Positions 26,558-35,295 of a stretch of DNA of 64,000 bases are shown in pieces. Source of the stretch: Phaeobacter sp. B1627 (GTDB lineage Bacteria; Pseudomonadota; Alphaproteobacteria; Rhodobacterales; Rhodobacteraceae). Each line of letters opens with the position of its first letter. Positions within the stretch are counted from its first letter, which is position 1. The stretch spans positions 124,001 to 188,000 of the forward strand of contig NZ_VCNK01000006.1 of the NCBI RefSeq assembly GCF_006265095.1. The letters run 5' to 3'. The notes under the pieces are model-generated. The model ran no database searches and was not told the origin of the DNA. It saw only the letters and a program-made list of their open reading frames with translations. The translations under genes were made by a program, and so were the position numbers.

Positions 26558-27313
26558 TCAGTAGCGCCCGACCATCAGCCCACCGTCCACGGTAATGACC
26601 TGTCCCGTCAGATACCGCGCGGCATCGGACGCGAGAAAACCCACAACATCAGCAATGTCGGCAGGCTGACCGATGCGTCCCAGGGGCACGATATCGCCCA
26701 CTGTTTTGGCACCTTCGGGACCAAGTGAATGTTTCTCTGACAACAGCTGAGCGGTGCGGATGTAGCCCGGTGCCACGCCGTTGACGCGCACCCCGTGCCG
26801 GCCCAGTTCCACCGCCAGCCCCCGCACGAGCCCGACCACGCCCGCCTTCGCGGCGGAGTAGTGGACATGTTCGTCCCAGCCATAAGCGACGCCCATGATC
26901 GACGACAGACAGACAATCGCCCCGCTGCCGCGCGCCTTCATCCCGGCCGCGGCAGGGCGGATCACCCGCAGCATCCCCTTGAGATCGATGTCAAAGGTCT
27001 GATCCCATTTCTCGTCGGTGAGGTGTTCGAGCGGAACACGGTGCGCAATGCCCGCGTTTGCGACGATTGTGTCGATCCTGCCAAAACGGGTTTCGATGTC
27101 CTTGACCACGGCATCGACGCGCCGGGTGTCGGTCACATCAAGATGCTGAAATTCGGCTTCGCCGCCCGCCTTGCGGATCTCCTGCACCACATTGCGGCCC
27201 TCATCCTCCAGCACATCGGTGACCACGACATGGTCTCCGCGGGCGGCGAGCGCCTTGGCGGTGGCCCGTCCGATGCCAATTCCGGCGCCGGTGATCAAAG
27301 CGATTGAGGTCAT
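26558..27313 (-). CDS. SDR-family oxidoreductase
   Basis: This 251-residue classical short-chain dehydrogenase has the cofactor turn TGAGIGIGRA (residues 8-17), an acidic residue after strand 2 (VVTDV) favouring NAD, NAGIAHR, the catalytic Ser in LSSIMG, and Y-x-x-x-K in HYSAAKAG. The C-terminus FLASDAARYLTGQVITVDGG is of the FabG type. The substrate is unknown. Its start overlaps the stop of a second SDR gene (ATGA), and both are embedded in an importer operon, so they probably oxidise or reduce an intermediate of the imported compound. Confidence 0.92.
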   Translation of the reverse strand: MTSIALITGAGIGIGRATAKALAARGDHVVVTDVLEDEGRNVVQEIRKAGGEAEFQHLDVTDTRRVDAVVKDIETRFGRIDTIVANAGIAHRVPLEHLTDEKWDQTFDIDLKGMLRVIRPAAAGMKARGSGAIVCLSSIMGVAYGWDEHVHYSAAKAGVVGLVRGLAVELGRHGVRVNGVAPGYIRTAQLLSEKHSLGPEGAKTVGDIVPLGRIGQPADIADVVGFLASDAARYLTGQVITVDGGLMVGRY

Positions 27314-28026
27314 AGCATTACGTCTCCGGAATTGGGGGAAAGGGTCTGGCCTACGTATATCCGCGCAGCGTCAGAACAGAGGAATGCGACGGTTTCGGCC
27401 ACATCTTCCGGCTCGCCAAAGTGGCCCAGTGGCAGCTCGGCGGCCTTGGCCGACCGCCAGTCGTCTGACAGGGCGCGCACGAGCGGCGTGTTGATCGGGC
27501 CGGGCGCCACGGCGTTGACGCGCACGCCCCCGGTCGAGACCTCGCGCGCCAGCGCCTTGGTCATTGCGATGATCCCGGCCTTTGCGGCGGAGTAGTGGAC
27601 CAGTTCAATTCCTCCGATCTGCCCCAGTTGCGACGCCATGTTGACCACGCAACCGGATTTTCTTTTCAACATGTCGGGCAGGACCGCGCGGGTGCAGAGA
27701 TAGGTGCCGCGCAAGTGGACCGCGATCATGCGGTCAAAGTCGGCAGGCTCCAGATCGACGAAGCGCGACTGATGAACGTGGCCTGCATTGTTGACCAGAT
27801 GCGTTGGCGCGCCGAATACCTCGGTGCAGCGCTCGACCATGCGCGCGACATCAGCCTCGTTTGAGACATCGCCTTGCACGGCCACGCCGCCGATCTCCTT
27901 TGCTGCGCGGTCCGCGGCCTCGGCGTCGTAATCATTGACGACGACATTGTATCGGAGGGCCGCGAGCTTTGTGGCGACGGCAAGTCCGATCCCGGATCCT
28001 GCGCCTGTAATAATGACGGTTTTCAT
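27310..28026 (-). CDS. SDR-family oxidoreductase (second copy)
   Basis: This 238-residue classical short-chain dehydrogenase has TGAGSGIGLA at the cofactor site, NDYDAE after strand 2 favouring NAD, NNAGHVHQ, the catalytic Ser in MASQLGQ, and HYSAAKAG with the catalytic Tyr and Lys. It ends VGQTLSPNSGDVML, a variant of the usual INGG end. It overlaps both the permease upstream and the SDR downstream by four bases (ATGA), so three proteins are translationally coupled. The two SDRs are diverged, which fits two successive steps or two stereoisomers; that is inference. Confidence 0.92.
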   Translation of the reverse strand: MKTVIITGAGSGIGLAVATKLAALRYNVVVNDYDAEAADRAAKEIGGVAVQGDVSNEADVARMVERCTEVFGAPTHLVNNAGHVHQSRFVDLEPADFDRMIAVHLRGTYLCTRAVLPDMLKRKSGCVVNMASQLGQIGGIELVHYSAAKAGIIAMTKALAREVSTGGVRVNAVAPGPINTPLVRALSDDWRSAKAAELPLGHFGEPEDVAETVAFLCSDAARIYVGQTLSPNSGDVML

Positions 28027-28874
28027 GCGATGTCTTCCTGCATAGCCATCTTCTTGGCGCGCCGGACGCTCAGCGCCATCAGGATGCCGTAGACCGATAG
28101 CAGCGCGAATGAGAACAATGTGGTCATGACGCCAAAAGCGAAGATGTTGGGATGAATTTCGACCGAGAAGGTGCCGTAGATCGCCAGCGGCAAGGTCTGG
28201 TCCCGCCCGGATGCAAAGAGGGTGCGCGGGAACTCGTCGAAGCTCAGCGTGAAGGCAAAGAGCATGGCCGACAGCACGCCCGGAAAAATCAGCGGAAAGG
28301 TCACCTTGCGGAAGGTTCTGATGGGGGACACGCCCAGCGACCAGGAGGCTTCCTCCACCGATCCGTCAAAGCGGTTGAGGATCGCCAGCATCACCAGGAA
28401 GGCAAAGGGGAAGGTATAGACCACATGGGCGAGAAACGCCGTGCTCCACCAGTGCCGGTCAATGCCCAGCACATTGTTGGCGAGCAGCGATGTGCCCAGC
28501 CCCGTCAGGACGCCCGGCACCATCATGCCCAGCACAATCAGGTAGAACACGATGCCCGACCCGCGGAACCGTTTGCGAAACGCCTGTGCGGCCATGACGC
28601 CAAGGACAGTCGAGGTGACCATTGTCATGAAGGCCAGCACCAATGACCGGATCAGCGCTTCGCCAACCGGCAAGGGTGCGATCCGCGAGGGCGGCGTCAG
28701 GCCGAAAAGGTGCTGATACCAGTAGGTTGACCAGGAGAGGATCGGGAACTGGGGACCGCCTTCGGGGCCTTGCTGGAAGGACAGGATGCCCAAAACGATG
28801 AACGGGCCATAAAGAAACAGGATGAACAGGCCGACGTATACGGCGAGGATCGGTTTAAGGACCTTGGATTCCAT
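28023..28874 (-). CDS. ABC importer permease, PotC-like
   Basis: This 283-residue inner-membrane permease of the binding-protein-dependent type 1 importer family has six predicted membrane segments. The cytoplasmic EAA loop reads EEASWSLGVSPIRTFRKVTFPLIFPG, here close to consensus EAA---G---------I-LP. It pairs with the permease encoded just upstream (3 bases gap). It overlaps the SDR gene by ATGA. The PotC-like family fits import of polyamines or other small, charged compounds, but the ligand depends on the binding protein. Confidence 0.93.
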   Translation of the reverse strand: MESKVLKPILAVYVGLFILFLYGPFIVLGILSFQQGPEGGPQFPILSWSTYWYQHLFGLTPPSRIAPLPVGEALIRSLVLAFMTMVTSTVLGVMAAQAFRKRFRGSGIVFYLIVLGMMVPGVLTGLGTSLLANNVLGIDRHWWSTAFLAHVVYTFPFAFLVMLAILNRFDGSVEEASWSLGVSPIRTFRKVTFPLIFPGVLSAMLFAFTLSFDEFPRTLFASGRDQTLPLAIYGTFSVEIHPNIFAFGVMTTLFSFALLSVYGILMALSVRRAKKMAMQEDIA

Positions 28875-28877
28875 CTC

Positions 28878-29744
28878 TCAGATCTCCCGCTTCAGGTCGA
28901 CAATGCGCAGAAAGCCTGCAACCACGATGCCCAACAGTATTGTCAGGATTACTCCGACGACCGAGGCCATCGCCCATTTCAGCGATCCAACCTGGGTGAC
29001 GATGATATTGCCGAGGAGGTTCACCTTGCGTCCCGACAAGGCGCCTGATGTGGCGAATTCCCCGAGCACCATGACGCTGACAAAGATAGAGCCGACCACA
29101 ACGCCCGGCAGGCTGAGCGGCAGGACGATCTTCCAGAAAATGCGCCCAAAGCCTGCGCCAAGATCGCGGGCGGCCTCGATAATATTGCGGTCGATGCGCC
29201 CCAGCATGAAGGCAATAGGGCCGACCATGAAGACCACATAGATCTGGGTCATGCCGATGATGACCGACAACTCTGAAAACAGCAGCACTTCGATCGGGCT
29301 GTCGATGAGGCCGAGCTTTTGCAAAATGATGTTGATCGCGCCCTCCTTGCCCAGCATCGGCCGCCAGGCCAGCACGCGGATCAGGAAGGAGGTCCAGAAG
29401 GGGATCACACAGAGCACCAGCAGGATGGTCGAGACAGTCTTGCTCTTGACCAGCAGCCCCACATAGAGCGCCGCAGGATAGCCGATCAGGATGGTCAGCG
29501 ACAGAACGATCAGCCACAGGCGAATGGTCGTCCACAATGCCCCGACATAGGCTTCGGAGCCGAAAAAATTCTTCCAGCTGTCGAGGGTCAAGGTGGAGTT
29601 GATGGCGAATGTCGTCTGGGTCCAGAATGAAACATATAGGATCATCATGATCGGAGCGACGAGGAACAGGATCATCCAGACAACGCCGGGGGCGAGCAGG
29701 CGGACGGTGTTTGACGTCTCCCGGGACGGGGTTGCAGCGCTCAT
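28878..29744 (-). CDS. ABC importer permease, PotB-like
   Basis: This 288-residue permease has six predicted membrane segments and an EAA loop with EAARDLGAGFGRIFWKIVLP. ATG 29744 is chosen because it overlaps the stop of the ATPase gene as ATGA (29741-29744) and has GGAAAGG upstream. A longer version from 29789 would overlap that gene by 49 bases. It forms the transporter channel with the PotC-like partner. Confidence 0.93.
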   Translation of the reverse strand: MSAATPSRETSNTVRLLAPGVVWMILFLVAPIMMILYVSFWTQTTFAINSTLTLDSWKNFFGSEAYVGALWTTIRLWLIVLSLTILIGYPAALYVGLLVKSKTVSTILLVLCVIPFWTSFLIRVLAWRPMLGKEGAINIILQKLGLIDSPIEVLLFSELSVIIGMTQIYVVFMVGPIAFMLGRIDRNIIEAARDLGAGFGRIFWKIVLPLSLPGVVVGSIFVSVMVLGEFATSGALSGRKVNLLGNIIVTQVGSLKWAMASVVGVILTILLGIVVAGFLRIVDLKREI

Positions 29745-30826
29745 CTTGCGGTTTCCTTTCCGAATACGATCGCCTGCGCGGGATCCCATGACAGTGTGTA
29801 TTTCTCACCGACCGTCAGATCGCGCGGCTCACCAAGGCTGAGGTGGTGGTCGACCTCGACGGTTTTGCGGTCCTCGGTCTCGAACAGGAAGACGATTGAC
29901 GATCCGAGGTATTCGCTGGCGAGGTAGCGAACGGGCAGAGCCGGACCCGGCAAATCCACCACGTCTGCATCGAAGATACGGGTGCGGTCATATCGGATTG
30001 CGTAGACGTCGCTTGTGTTCGCCCGGACAGAGGAGACGGGCGTCGCGCCGAATGGTCCTTCAAAGATGGCACCATCAAGCCGGCCGTCGAAGAGATTGAA
30101 CCTATTGAGAAACAGCGCCACATCCGAGAGGGCAGGGCTGTCGTAGATCGCCTCCGGCGTGCCGTATTGCACGATCTGGCCTTTGTCCAGAACGGCCACC
30201 TGATCGCCCATCGCCAGCGCTTCGGTTTCGCTGCCGGTCACATGCAGGAAGGTCACGTCGAGCCGTTCACGGATGGCGCGAAGCTCGGTCTGCATCCGTT
30301 CGCGCAGGTTGGCGTCCAGTGCCCCCAGGGGTTCATCCAAAAGCACCAGCTTCGGCTGCAGCACCAGCGAGCGCGCCAGCGCAACACGTTGTTTCTGACC
30401 GCCGGAAATCTGATCGGGGCTGCGATCTTCCATCCCGCTGAGCCCCACCATCTCGATGGCGCTCGACACCCGGTCGGTGATTTCGGCGGCGGATATTTTC
30501 AGGGCCCCATTGCGCAGACCGAAGGCCACGTTCTCAAAGATCGTCAGATGCGGGAACAGGGCGAAGTTTTGAAACACAAAGCCAATGCCACGCTCATGCG
30601 CCGGCAGGTCGGTGATATCGCGGCCTTGAAACCAGATACGACCGGTGTCCGGCTTCTCAAACCCTGCGATCACGCGCAGAAGGCAGGTCTTGCCGGATCC
30701 CGAGGGCCCAAGCAGGGCAATATAGCTGTTGTCTTCGGCGACAAAATCAATGCCGTCAAGTGCGGTCAGGTCGCCGTACTTATGCGTCACACCCTCCAAC
30801 CGAAATATAGGTTCGCTTTGCGTCAT
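29741..30826 (-). CDS. ABC importer ATPase with altered H-loop
   Basis: This 361-residue PotA-like ATPase has Walker A GPSGSGKT (40-47), Q-loop FQNFALFP, signature ISGGQKQR and Walker B LVLLDEP. The H-loop reads HVTGSETEAL: the switch histidine, expected at residue 198, is glycine (codon GGC). The rest of the loop keeps its spacing. A TOBE domain follows. In ABC ATPases this histidine contacts the gamma-phosphate, so the subunit may be slow or depend on a partner, and the operon has a second, complete ATPase at 24091. It is the first gene of the transporter block, 233 bases after the GntR gene. Confidence 0.92.
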   Translation of the reverse strand: MTQSEPIFRLEGVTHKYGDLTALDGIDFVAEDNSYIALLGPSGSGKTCLLRVIAGFEKPDTGRIWFQGRDITDLPAHERGIGFVFQNFALFPHLTIFENVAFGLRNGALKISAAEITDRVSSAIEMVGLSGMEDRSPDQISGGQKQRVALARSLVLQPKLVLLDEPLGALDANLRERMQTELRAIRERLDVTFLHVTGSETEALAMGDQVAVLDKGQIVQYGTPEAIYDSPALSDVALFLNRFNLFDGRLDGAIFEGPFGATPVSSVRANTSDVYAIRYDRTRIFDADVVDLPGPALPVRYLASEYLGSSIVFLFETEDRKTVEVDHHLSLGEPRDLTVGEKYTLSWDPAQAIVFGKETAR

Positions 30827-31008
30827 AGAGCCCTCTCTCTTTTGCGAAGGCCGCCCTCATTCCGGGTTGGGGCAGCAATAGGACGGTTTTCCGGCGCCCA
30901 CATCGCAAATTGTATAAAGTATGAAATGGCTAATTTTGTGCCACGGCAATAGCCATCTTTTCGAAGGTTTCCGTGAAATACTCTACCTGAGATAGAAGAT
31001 TTGCCGGA

Positions 31009-31029
31009 ATGTGAACAATTATTCCACAT
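31009..31029. promoter_or_regulatory. Inverted repeat upstream of ABC operon, candidate GntR operator
   Basis: ATGTG (31009-31013) and CACAT (31025-31029) form a dyad, with GAA and TTC as inner arms, in an AT-rich gap between the GntR gene and the ABC ATPase gene. It lies about 180 bases before the ATPase start. The whole gap 30827-31059 is clearly less GC-rich than its surroundings and probably holds a second promoter of the cluster. Confidence 0.4.
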
Positions 31030-31059
31030 CACAAATGCCTTTTGGATGCGAAATGCATT

Positions 31060-32046
31060 TTAGTGGACCGGAATCAGATATGGGGGCCGCGACTCGCTTT
31101 CGGGAATCAGCGCCACAATCTTGAGCCGGGCGAGGCTCTTGAACGACAGGATGCGCAGATGTTCCTTCAGGTAGGCCGTTGCGGCATCGGTTTGCCGGGA
31201 GCCGATCAGCTCGAACAGAATGCGGTATTGATCCTGCGCGACTGGATCTTCCGGCAGGCCAAGATCGCTGAGCGCTTTGTCCATCGCCGAGAGCAGTAGG
31301 CGGTTGTTGCTGATGATTTCCACCAGCGCGCTGTTTGGCGCCCGTTCAAAGCACAGCCGCATCAGGGCATCATCCAGTTCAGCCGAGTCCTTTACCTTGC
31401 CGCTGTCGATCTGCTGACTGATCTCCACGATCTGAGCGTGGTCGATGTGGTCGGCGGCCTGTATCAGGGCGGCCGGTTCCATGATGCTGCGCAGCTCGAA
31501 TTTTTCGCGCAATGTTCTCGCCGTCAGCGGCCCGGCAAGCCAATGCGAGGTTGCGCCTTTGCGGATCAGCCCACGTTCATTCAGTCGGCTGAGCACGTCG
31601 CGGGCCACGGTACGGCTGACGCCAAGATGGTTGGCCAATTCGGTTTCAATGACCCGAAACTCGCCAAAAATCTGGCAGGAGGCGATTTCGGCCTCGACCT
31701 TGTCATAGACCCGCTGCCAGGTGCCGCGCACCGCAAGGGCCGAGCGGGATATGTGCGGAATTTCAAAGCCGAACTCTTCGAGCGGCCTGCGGATCGGGGC
31801 GGGGTTTGTCTGGCCGTCGCCCACCAGATATCCGCGCCCGCGGAACCTGTGGATCAACCCTTCGGCGTTCAGCATCCGCAAGGAGGCCTGCACAGGCGCG
31901 CGGCTGGTTTGCATCAGCTTGGCGATCGGCCCTTCGATGAGGACAAACCCATCCGGCAGGCGCCCCGAGCGGATATTGTGGCGCAGAACGCTGCTGATGG
32001 TTTCATAGAGCGGCGCCTGCCCAGGGGGTGTGGGTTTCGGGCTCAT
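31060..32046 (-). CDS. GntR-family regulator with two winged-helix domains and FCD-like domain
   Basis: This 328-residue protein has two GntR-type winged helices in a row: residues 13-77 (YETISSVLRHNIRSGRLPDG, then SRAPVQASLRMLNAEGLI) and about 108-174 (YDKVEAEIASCQIFGEF, then LGVSRTVARDVLSRLNERGLI). A helical FCD-like effector domain follows (RTLREKFELRSIMEPAAL onward). The usual family length is 220-250 with one winged helix. Its start overlaps the stop of a signal-less binding protein gene (ATGA). Position suggests control of the adjoining importer and catabolic genes. Confidence 0.9.
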   Translation of the reverse strand: MSPKPTPPGQAPLYETISSVLRHNIRSGRLPDGFVLIEGPIAKLMQTSRAPVQASLRMLNAEGLIHRFRGRGYLVGDGQTNPAPIRRPLEEFGFEIPHISRSALAVRGTWQRVYDKVEAEIASCQIFGEFRVIETELANHLGVSRTVARDVLSRLNERGLIRKGATSHWLAGPLTARTLREKFELRSIMEPAALIQAADHIDHAQIVEISQQIDSGKVKDSAELDDALMRLCFERAPNSALVEIISNNRLLLSAMDKALSDLGLPEDPVAQDQYRILFELIGSRQTDAATAYLKEHLRILSFKSLARLKIVALIPESESRPPYLIPVH

Positions 32047-33257
32047 GAGGCGGGGCTCCCCAGCGACCTGATAAAGCGCTTCCAGGCGCGGGCTGCGTAA
32101 TTATATTCGTCCATGACGGTATTCCAGAGCGCGATCCTGCTGACCCGCTCCCGGTAGGCCCCGCCGGGGCGGCGCTGGCCAGTGCGGACGACGATCCTGC
32201 CGTCCGGCCCCTTGAGGTCGCAGCGCGCGGGATCTCCATCATACCAATAGCCCCATTCCTCCGGGCTCAGATATTCCCGCACCCCTTTGGAATTCGTCAT
32301 ATAATGTCCCTGCCGCGCCATCAGCGCTCCGGCCGGGCCGGTCAGCCACCAATTTAGATATTCATAGGCCATGTCCAGTTTTGCGCCTGTAAGGTGGCGC
32401 GCGAGCGATGCACCACCATGCCACGCCCGGTACCCTTCACGCGGCACGCTTTCGCGAAAAATCCCCGTCATCTCGCCCAGGTTTCCATAGGACGGCGACC
32501 ACATGCTCTGCACTGAGACGCGGTCTGCCTGAATGAAGGCTTCGGCCTCGTCGGGCGACAGCCAGCTGCCGACAAAAAAACCTTGTTGTCGCAGGGTTTC
32601 GAGCAGCGCCATCAGGCTGTCGATTTCGTCTACGGTCATATTGCCGATGTCCTGAAACGTCAGATCGCCATTGGCTTCTGCCGCAAGAGCGGCGTCAAAA
32701 ATGCCGATTGCAGGTTCATCCACCAGGGCGATCCGCCCGCGGGCACGCCGGTCAAGCAGCCAGGCCCAGCTGGATCCCTCCGGCCCCTCATCGCCAAAAA
32801 GGCGGCGGTCGAATCCAAAGCTGTCAACGTTATGCGCGGTTGGCAGCATACTGATGGTTGACATTGGGTGTGGTCCCAATGTGCCGTCGGGCTGGACATA
32901 GAGCTTGCGCATCGGGGCATCGCCGTGGCCGTGCCAGGTGTACTTGCTGATGCCCCCCGCCTTGGCGAGGTCGCCGATGTCGTCCCACTGCGTGATCCGG
33001 TCGGTCTGGATCGGCTGCAGGGCCCCCCAGTACCAAACGATATCGAGGTTGTGGAAACACTGCTCGTAGATGTCGTAGCCCTGCGGGTCGACCGCAGCGC
33101 GGTGCTGACAGGTCAGAAAGTCGAGGGACTCGTGCTCAATGTCAAAGCCGAGGTCCGCCACGGCCATGTTACGCACTTGCGCGAGCAAGGTCACATCGGT
33201 GCCCCGAACCCGCAGTAAACGCCGCTTTTTGTGAGGGGGGGAGGCAAGTCTGTTCAT
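32043..33257 (-). CDS. Substrate-binding-protein-like protein without export signal
   Basis: The protein has 404 residues from ATG 33257 (MNRLASPPHKKRRLLRVRGT) and the fold of PotD-like binding proteins: MSTISMLPTAHNVDSFGFD, GRIALVDEPAIGIFDAAL, DRVSVQSMWSPSYGN and GHYMTNSKGVREYLSPEEWGYWYDGD. No hydrophobic signal, Tat motif or lipobox is present at this or the longer possible start (33371); the strand VRGTDVTLL begins the domain directly. It should therefore stay in the cytoplasm. It is translationally coupled to the GntR gene. A ligand sensor partner of the regulator is the simplest reading, but a lost signal peptide is possible. Confidence 0.82.
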   Translation of the reverse strand: MNRLASPPHKKRRLLRVRGTDVTLLAQVRNMAVADLGFDIEHESLDFLTCQHRAAVDPQGYDIYEQCFHNLDIVWYWGALQPIQTDRITQWDDIGDLAKAGGISKYTWHGHGDAPMRKLYVQPDGTLGPHPMSTISMLPTAHNVDSFGFDRRLFGDEGPEGSSWAWLLDRRARGRIALVDEPAIGIFDAALAAEANGDLTFQDIGNMTVDEIDSLMALLETLRQQGFFVGSWLSPDEAEAFIQADRVSVQSMWSPSYGNLGEMTGIFRESVPREGYRAWHGGASLARHLTGAKLDMAYEYLNWWLTGPAGALMARQGHYMTNSKGVREYLSPEEWGYWYDGDPARCDLKGPDGRIVVRTGQRRPGGAYRERVSRIALWNTVMDEYNYAARAWKRFIRSLGSPAS

Positions 33258-33442
33258 TTTGGCCGGATCCACGGACAGGGTTGGATTTGGTTTCCCTCGA
33301 GGCGGGGAAGAGCGTCTGTCGCCATCAATGTTTGCCTGAAACATCAGGGCGTAGGCGGGTTCTACATTCAAGGCGGCGTGTCAGAATAGGGCCCCGGCGG
33401 CCTGAAACGGGCAGGGCGCCGGGACGGGTGTCATGTGCGGGC

Positions 33443-34414
33443 TCAGCCGAGATGGGTCCGGACGGCGGCCAGCATTTTCTTGCGCGCGCTCCGCGCCTCA
33501 AGAGCCTCGTCCATATCCACCTTGCGGAACTTGACGGGCGTATGGGGTTGCAGCTGCCCGATCAGGTCCATATCGGCCGAGATGACCGCCCCCAAAGTGA
33601 AATAGCCGCCCCCCGAAACCGCGTCCCGGTGCAAGACAATGGGCTCCAACCCGCCCGGCACCTGAATGGAGCCGTAGGAATAGCAACCGTCGACAATGTT
33701 GGAGGGATCAGCCCCGGCGCCGAACGGCTGTTCTCGGTCGACAAAGGCCAGTGGCTTGCCGCCTTTGAACCGGTATCCCATCCGGTCTGCCTCAAGGGCG
33801 ACGCTCCAGTCATCGTCGAAAAATCCCTCTTGTGCGGCGGCGGTCAGACGGTGCCAATATAGGCCGGGCAGCACCCGCAGTTCGGCAGGGGTGCCCGGCA
33901 GGCGGCGCAAGTGCGCGGGCACATTCAGACCCGGTTCGATCATCTCCGTTTCGCCCAGCGGGATCACGTCGCCAGCCTGCACATTGCGCCCTTCGATACC
34001 GCCCAACGCACCGATCGGATAGGTGGAGCGGCTGCCGAGGGCCGGGGGGGTGTCGAGCCCGCCACTGATTGCGATATAGGCACGCGCACCGGATTTGAGG
34101 AAGTCAAACGACAGCGTCTGACCGGCCTTCACCTCGAACGCGGTCCAAGCCTCCTGTGGTTCGCCATCGACTTTTGCCGGCAGGTCTGCTCCGGTCACGG
34201 CGACGAGGGCGTCCTTTTCAAACAGGATCTCCGGGCCGAGGAAGACCACCTCGAGCCCCGCAGCGCCCTCGGGATTGCCGACCAGCATATTCGCGACGCG
34301 CAGCGCAAATCGGTCCATCGCCCCGCCAATGGGGATGCCAAGATGGAAATAGCCCGGGCGGCCCAAATCCTGAATTGAGGTCGAGAGGCCCGGTTGAATG
34401 ACTTTAAGCGACAT
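33443..34414 (-). CDS. pxpC: 5-oxoprolinase subunit C / urea-carboxylase-type carboxyltransferase half (KipA family)
   Basis: This 323-residue protein of the PxpC/KipA family (AHS2 domain) has QPGLSTSIQDLGRPGY at the start, GAMDRFALRVANMLVGNPE, SGGLDTPPALGSRSTYP and the C-terminal PIVLHRDAVSGGGYFTLGAVI. In the PxpABC complex it opens 5-oxoproline with ATP to give glutamate. In urea carboxylase the same domain pair transfers carboxyl from biotin. With a biotin carboxylase and a biotin carrier beside it, the second chemistry is a real possibility. Its start overlaps the end of pxpB by 11 bases. A gap of 185 bases follows before the binding-protein-like gene. Confidence 0.93.
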   Translation of the reverse strand: MSLKVIQPGLSTSIQDLGRPGYFHLGIPIGGAMDRFALRVANMLVGNPEGAAGLEVVFLGPEILFEKDALVAVTGADLPAKVDGEPQEAWTAFEVKAGQTLSFDFLKSGARAYIAISGGLDTPPALGSRSTYPIGALGGIEGRNVQAGDVIPLGETEMIEPGLNVPAHLRRLPGTPAELRVLPGLYWHRLTAAAQEGFFDDDWSVALEADRMGYRFKGGKPLAFVDREQPFGAGADPSNIVDGCYSYGSIQVPGGLEPIVLHRDAVSGGGYFTLGAVISADMDLIGQLQPHTPVKFRKVDMDEALEARSARKKMLAAVRTHLG

Positions 34415-35279
34415 TGAGCGCCTCCATCAGTTTGGCGTTGGTGCCGGCCATATCCGCGTTGAAGGCTTCGAGATCGAAATCGACCTCGGCGATGCGCGGC
34501 ACATAGGTGTCGGCCTCCACCTCGGCGAGAATGCGGTCATATTCCTCCCGGTTGATCGGCTTCCACTTCACGATGTCGCCCGGTTTGAAGAACACCATAA
34601 AGTCACGCAGATAGCTTTGCTTCTGCTCCGGGTCGAAAATCGGCATAGGGGTCACGCCGAACATCTGATAGCCACCGGCGCCGCGCACCGAATAGATACA
34701 GGAAAAACAGCCCCCATAGCCCACTGTCTGCTTGGGGGTGTCTGTGCGCGGACGCAGGTATTTTGGCACCTGCAACTGCTGTTCGCGCCCGACCAGTTGA
34801 TAGAGGAACGGCAGCCCGGCGACAAAACCCACCATCGAAACAAACCAGGGCTGCGCGTGGTGCGCCTCGATAAAGTCCTCAGCCCTGTCAAAGCCGTTGA
34901 TCCGCGCGGCATAGTCAAGATCCGTTCCCGACGGATCCTGATGGCGTTCGCGGAACCGCATCAATGTCTCATGGGTCCAGGGATCCTGGTAGTAGACCGG
35001 AATTTCAATGATCCGCGTTTTCAACCGTTTCTCTGCATCCGCCGACTTATGCTCAAGCTCCTGCACCTTTTTCATCATCGCCTCAGGTGTGATGACTTCG
35101 GGATCGAAGCGGACCTGAAAGGACGCGTTTGCCGGGCAAATTTCCGTGACGCCCTCAATTCCGGCGTCGCGCACGGCATTGCTCATCGAAAGGGATTTGA
35201 AAAACGCGTCCAGCGACATTTCATCGTCCATCTCGACGTAGATGTGTTCGTCGCCGCCGTAGGTATAGCGTGTTTTCAC
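34404..35279 (-). CDS. pxpB: 5-oxoprolinase subunit B / carboxyltransferase half (KipI family)
   Basis: This 291-residue protein of the PxpB/KipI family (AHS1 domain) partners PxpC. Family segments are FVAGLPFLYQL, PRTDTPKQTVGYGG (usually PR--P-G-V-I-GG) and IYSVRGAGGYQMFGVTP. It is longer than typical PxpB (about 220), mainly through extra sequence near residues 75-125 and at the end (EADTYVPRIAEVDFDLEAFN), as in KipI parts of urea carboxylase-like systems. It overlaps pxpC by 11 bases and follows the biotin carboxylase gene by 16 bases. Confidence 0.92.
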   Translation of the reverse strand: MKTRYTYGGDEHIYVEMDDEMSLDAFFKSLSMSNAVRDAGIEGVTEICPANASFQVRFDPEVITPEAMMKKVQELEHKSADAEKRLKTRIIEIPVYYQDPWTHETLMRFRERHQDPSGTDLDYAARINGFDRAEDFIEAHHAQPWFVSMVGFVAGLPFLYQLVGREQQLQVPKYLRPRTDTPKQTVGYGGCFSCIYSVRGAGGYQMFGVTPMPIFDPEQKQSYLRDFMVFFKPGDIVKWKPINREEYDRILAEVEADTYVPRIAEVDFDLEAFNADMAGTNAKLMEALNVA

Positions 35280-35295
35280 GATTTGCCTCCTGTGG

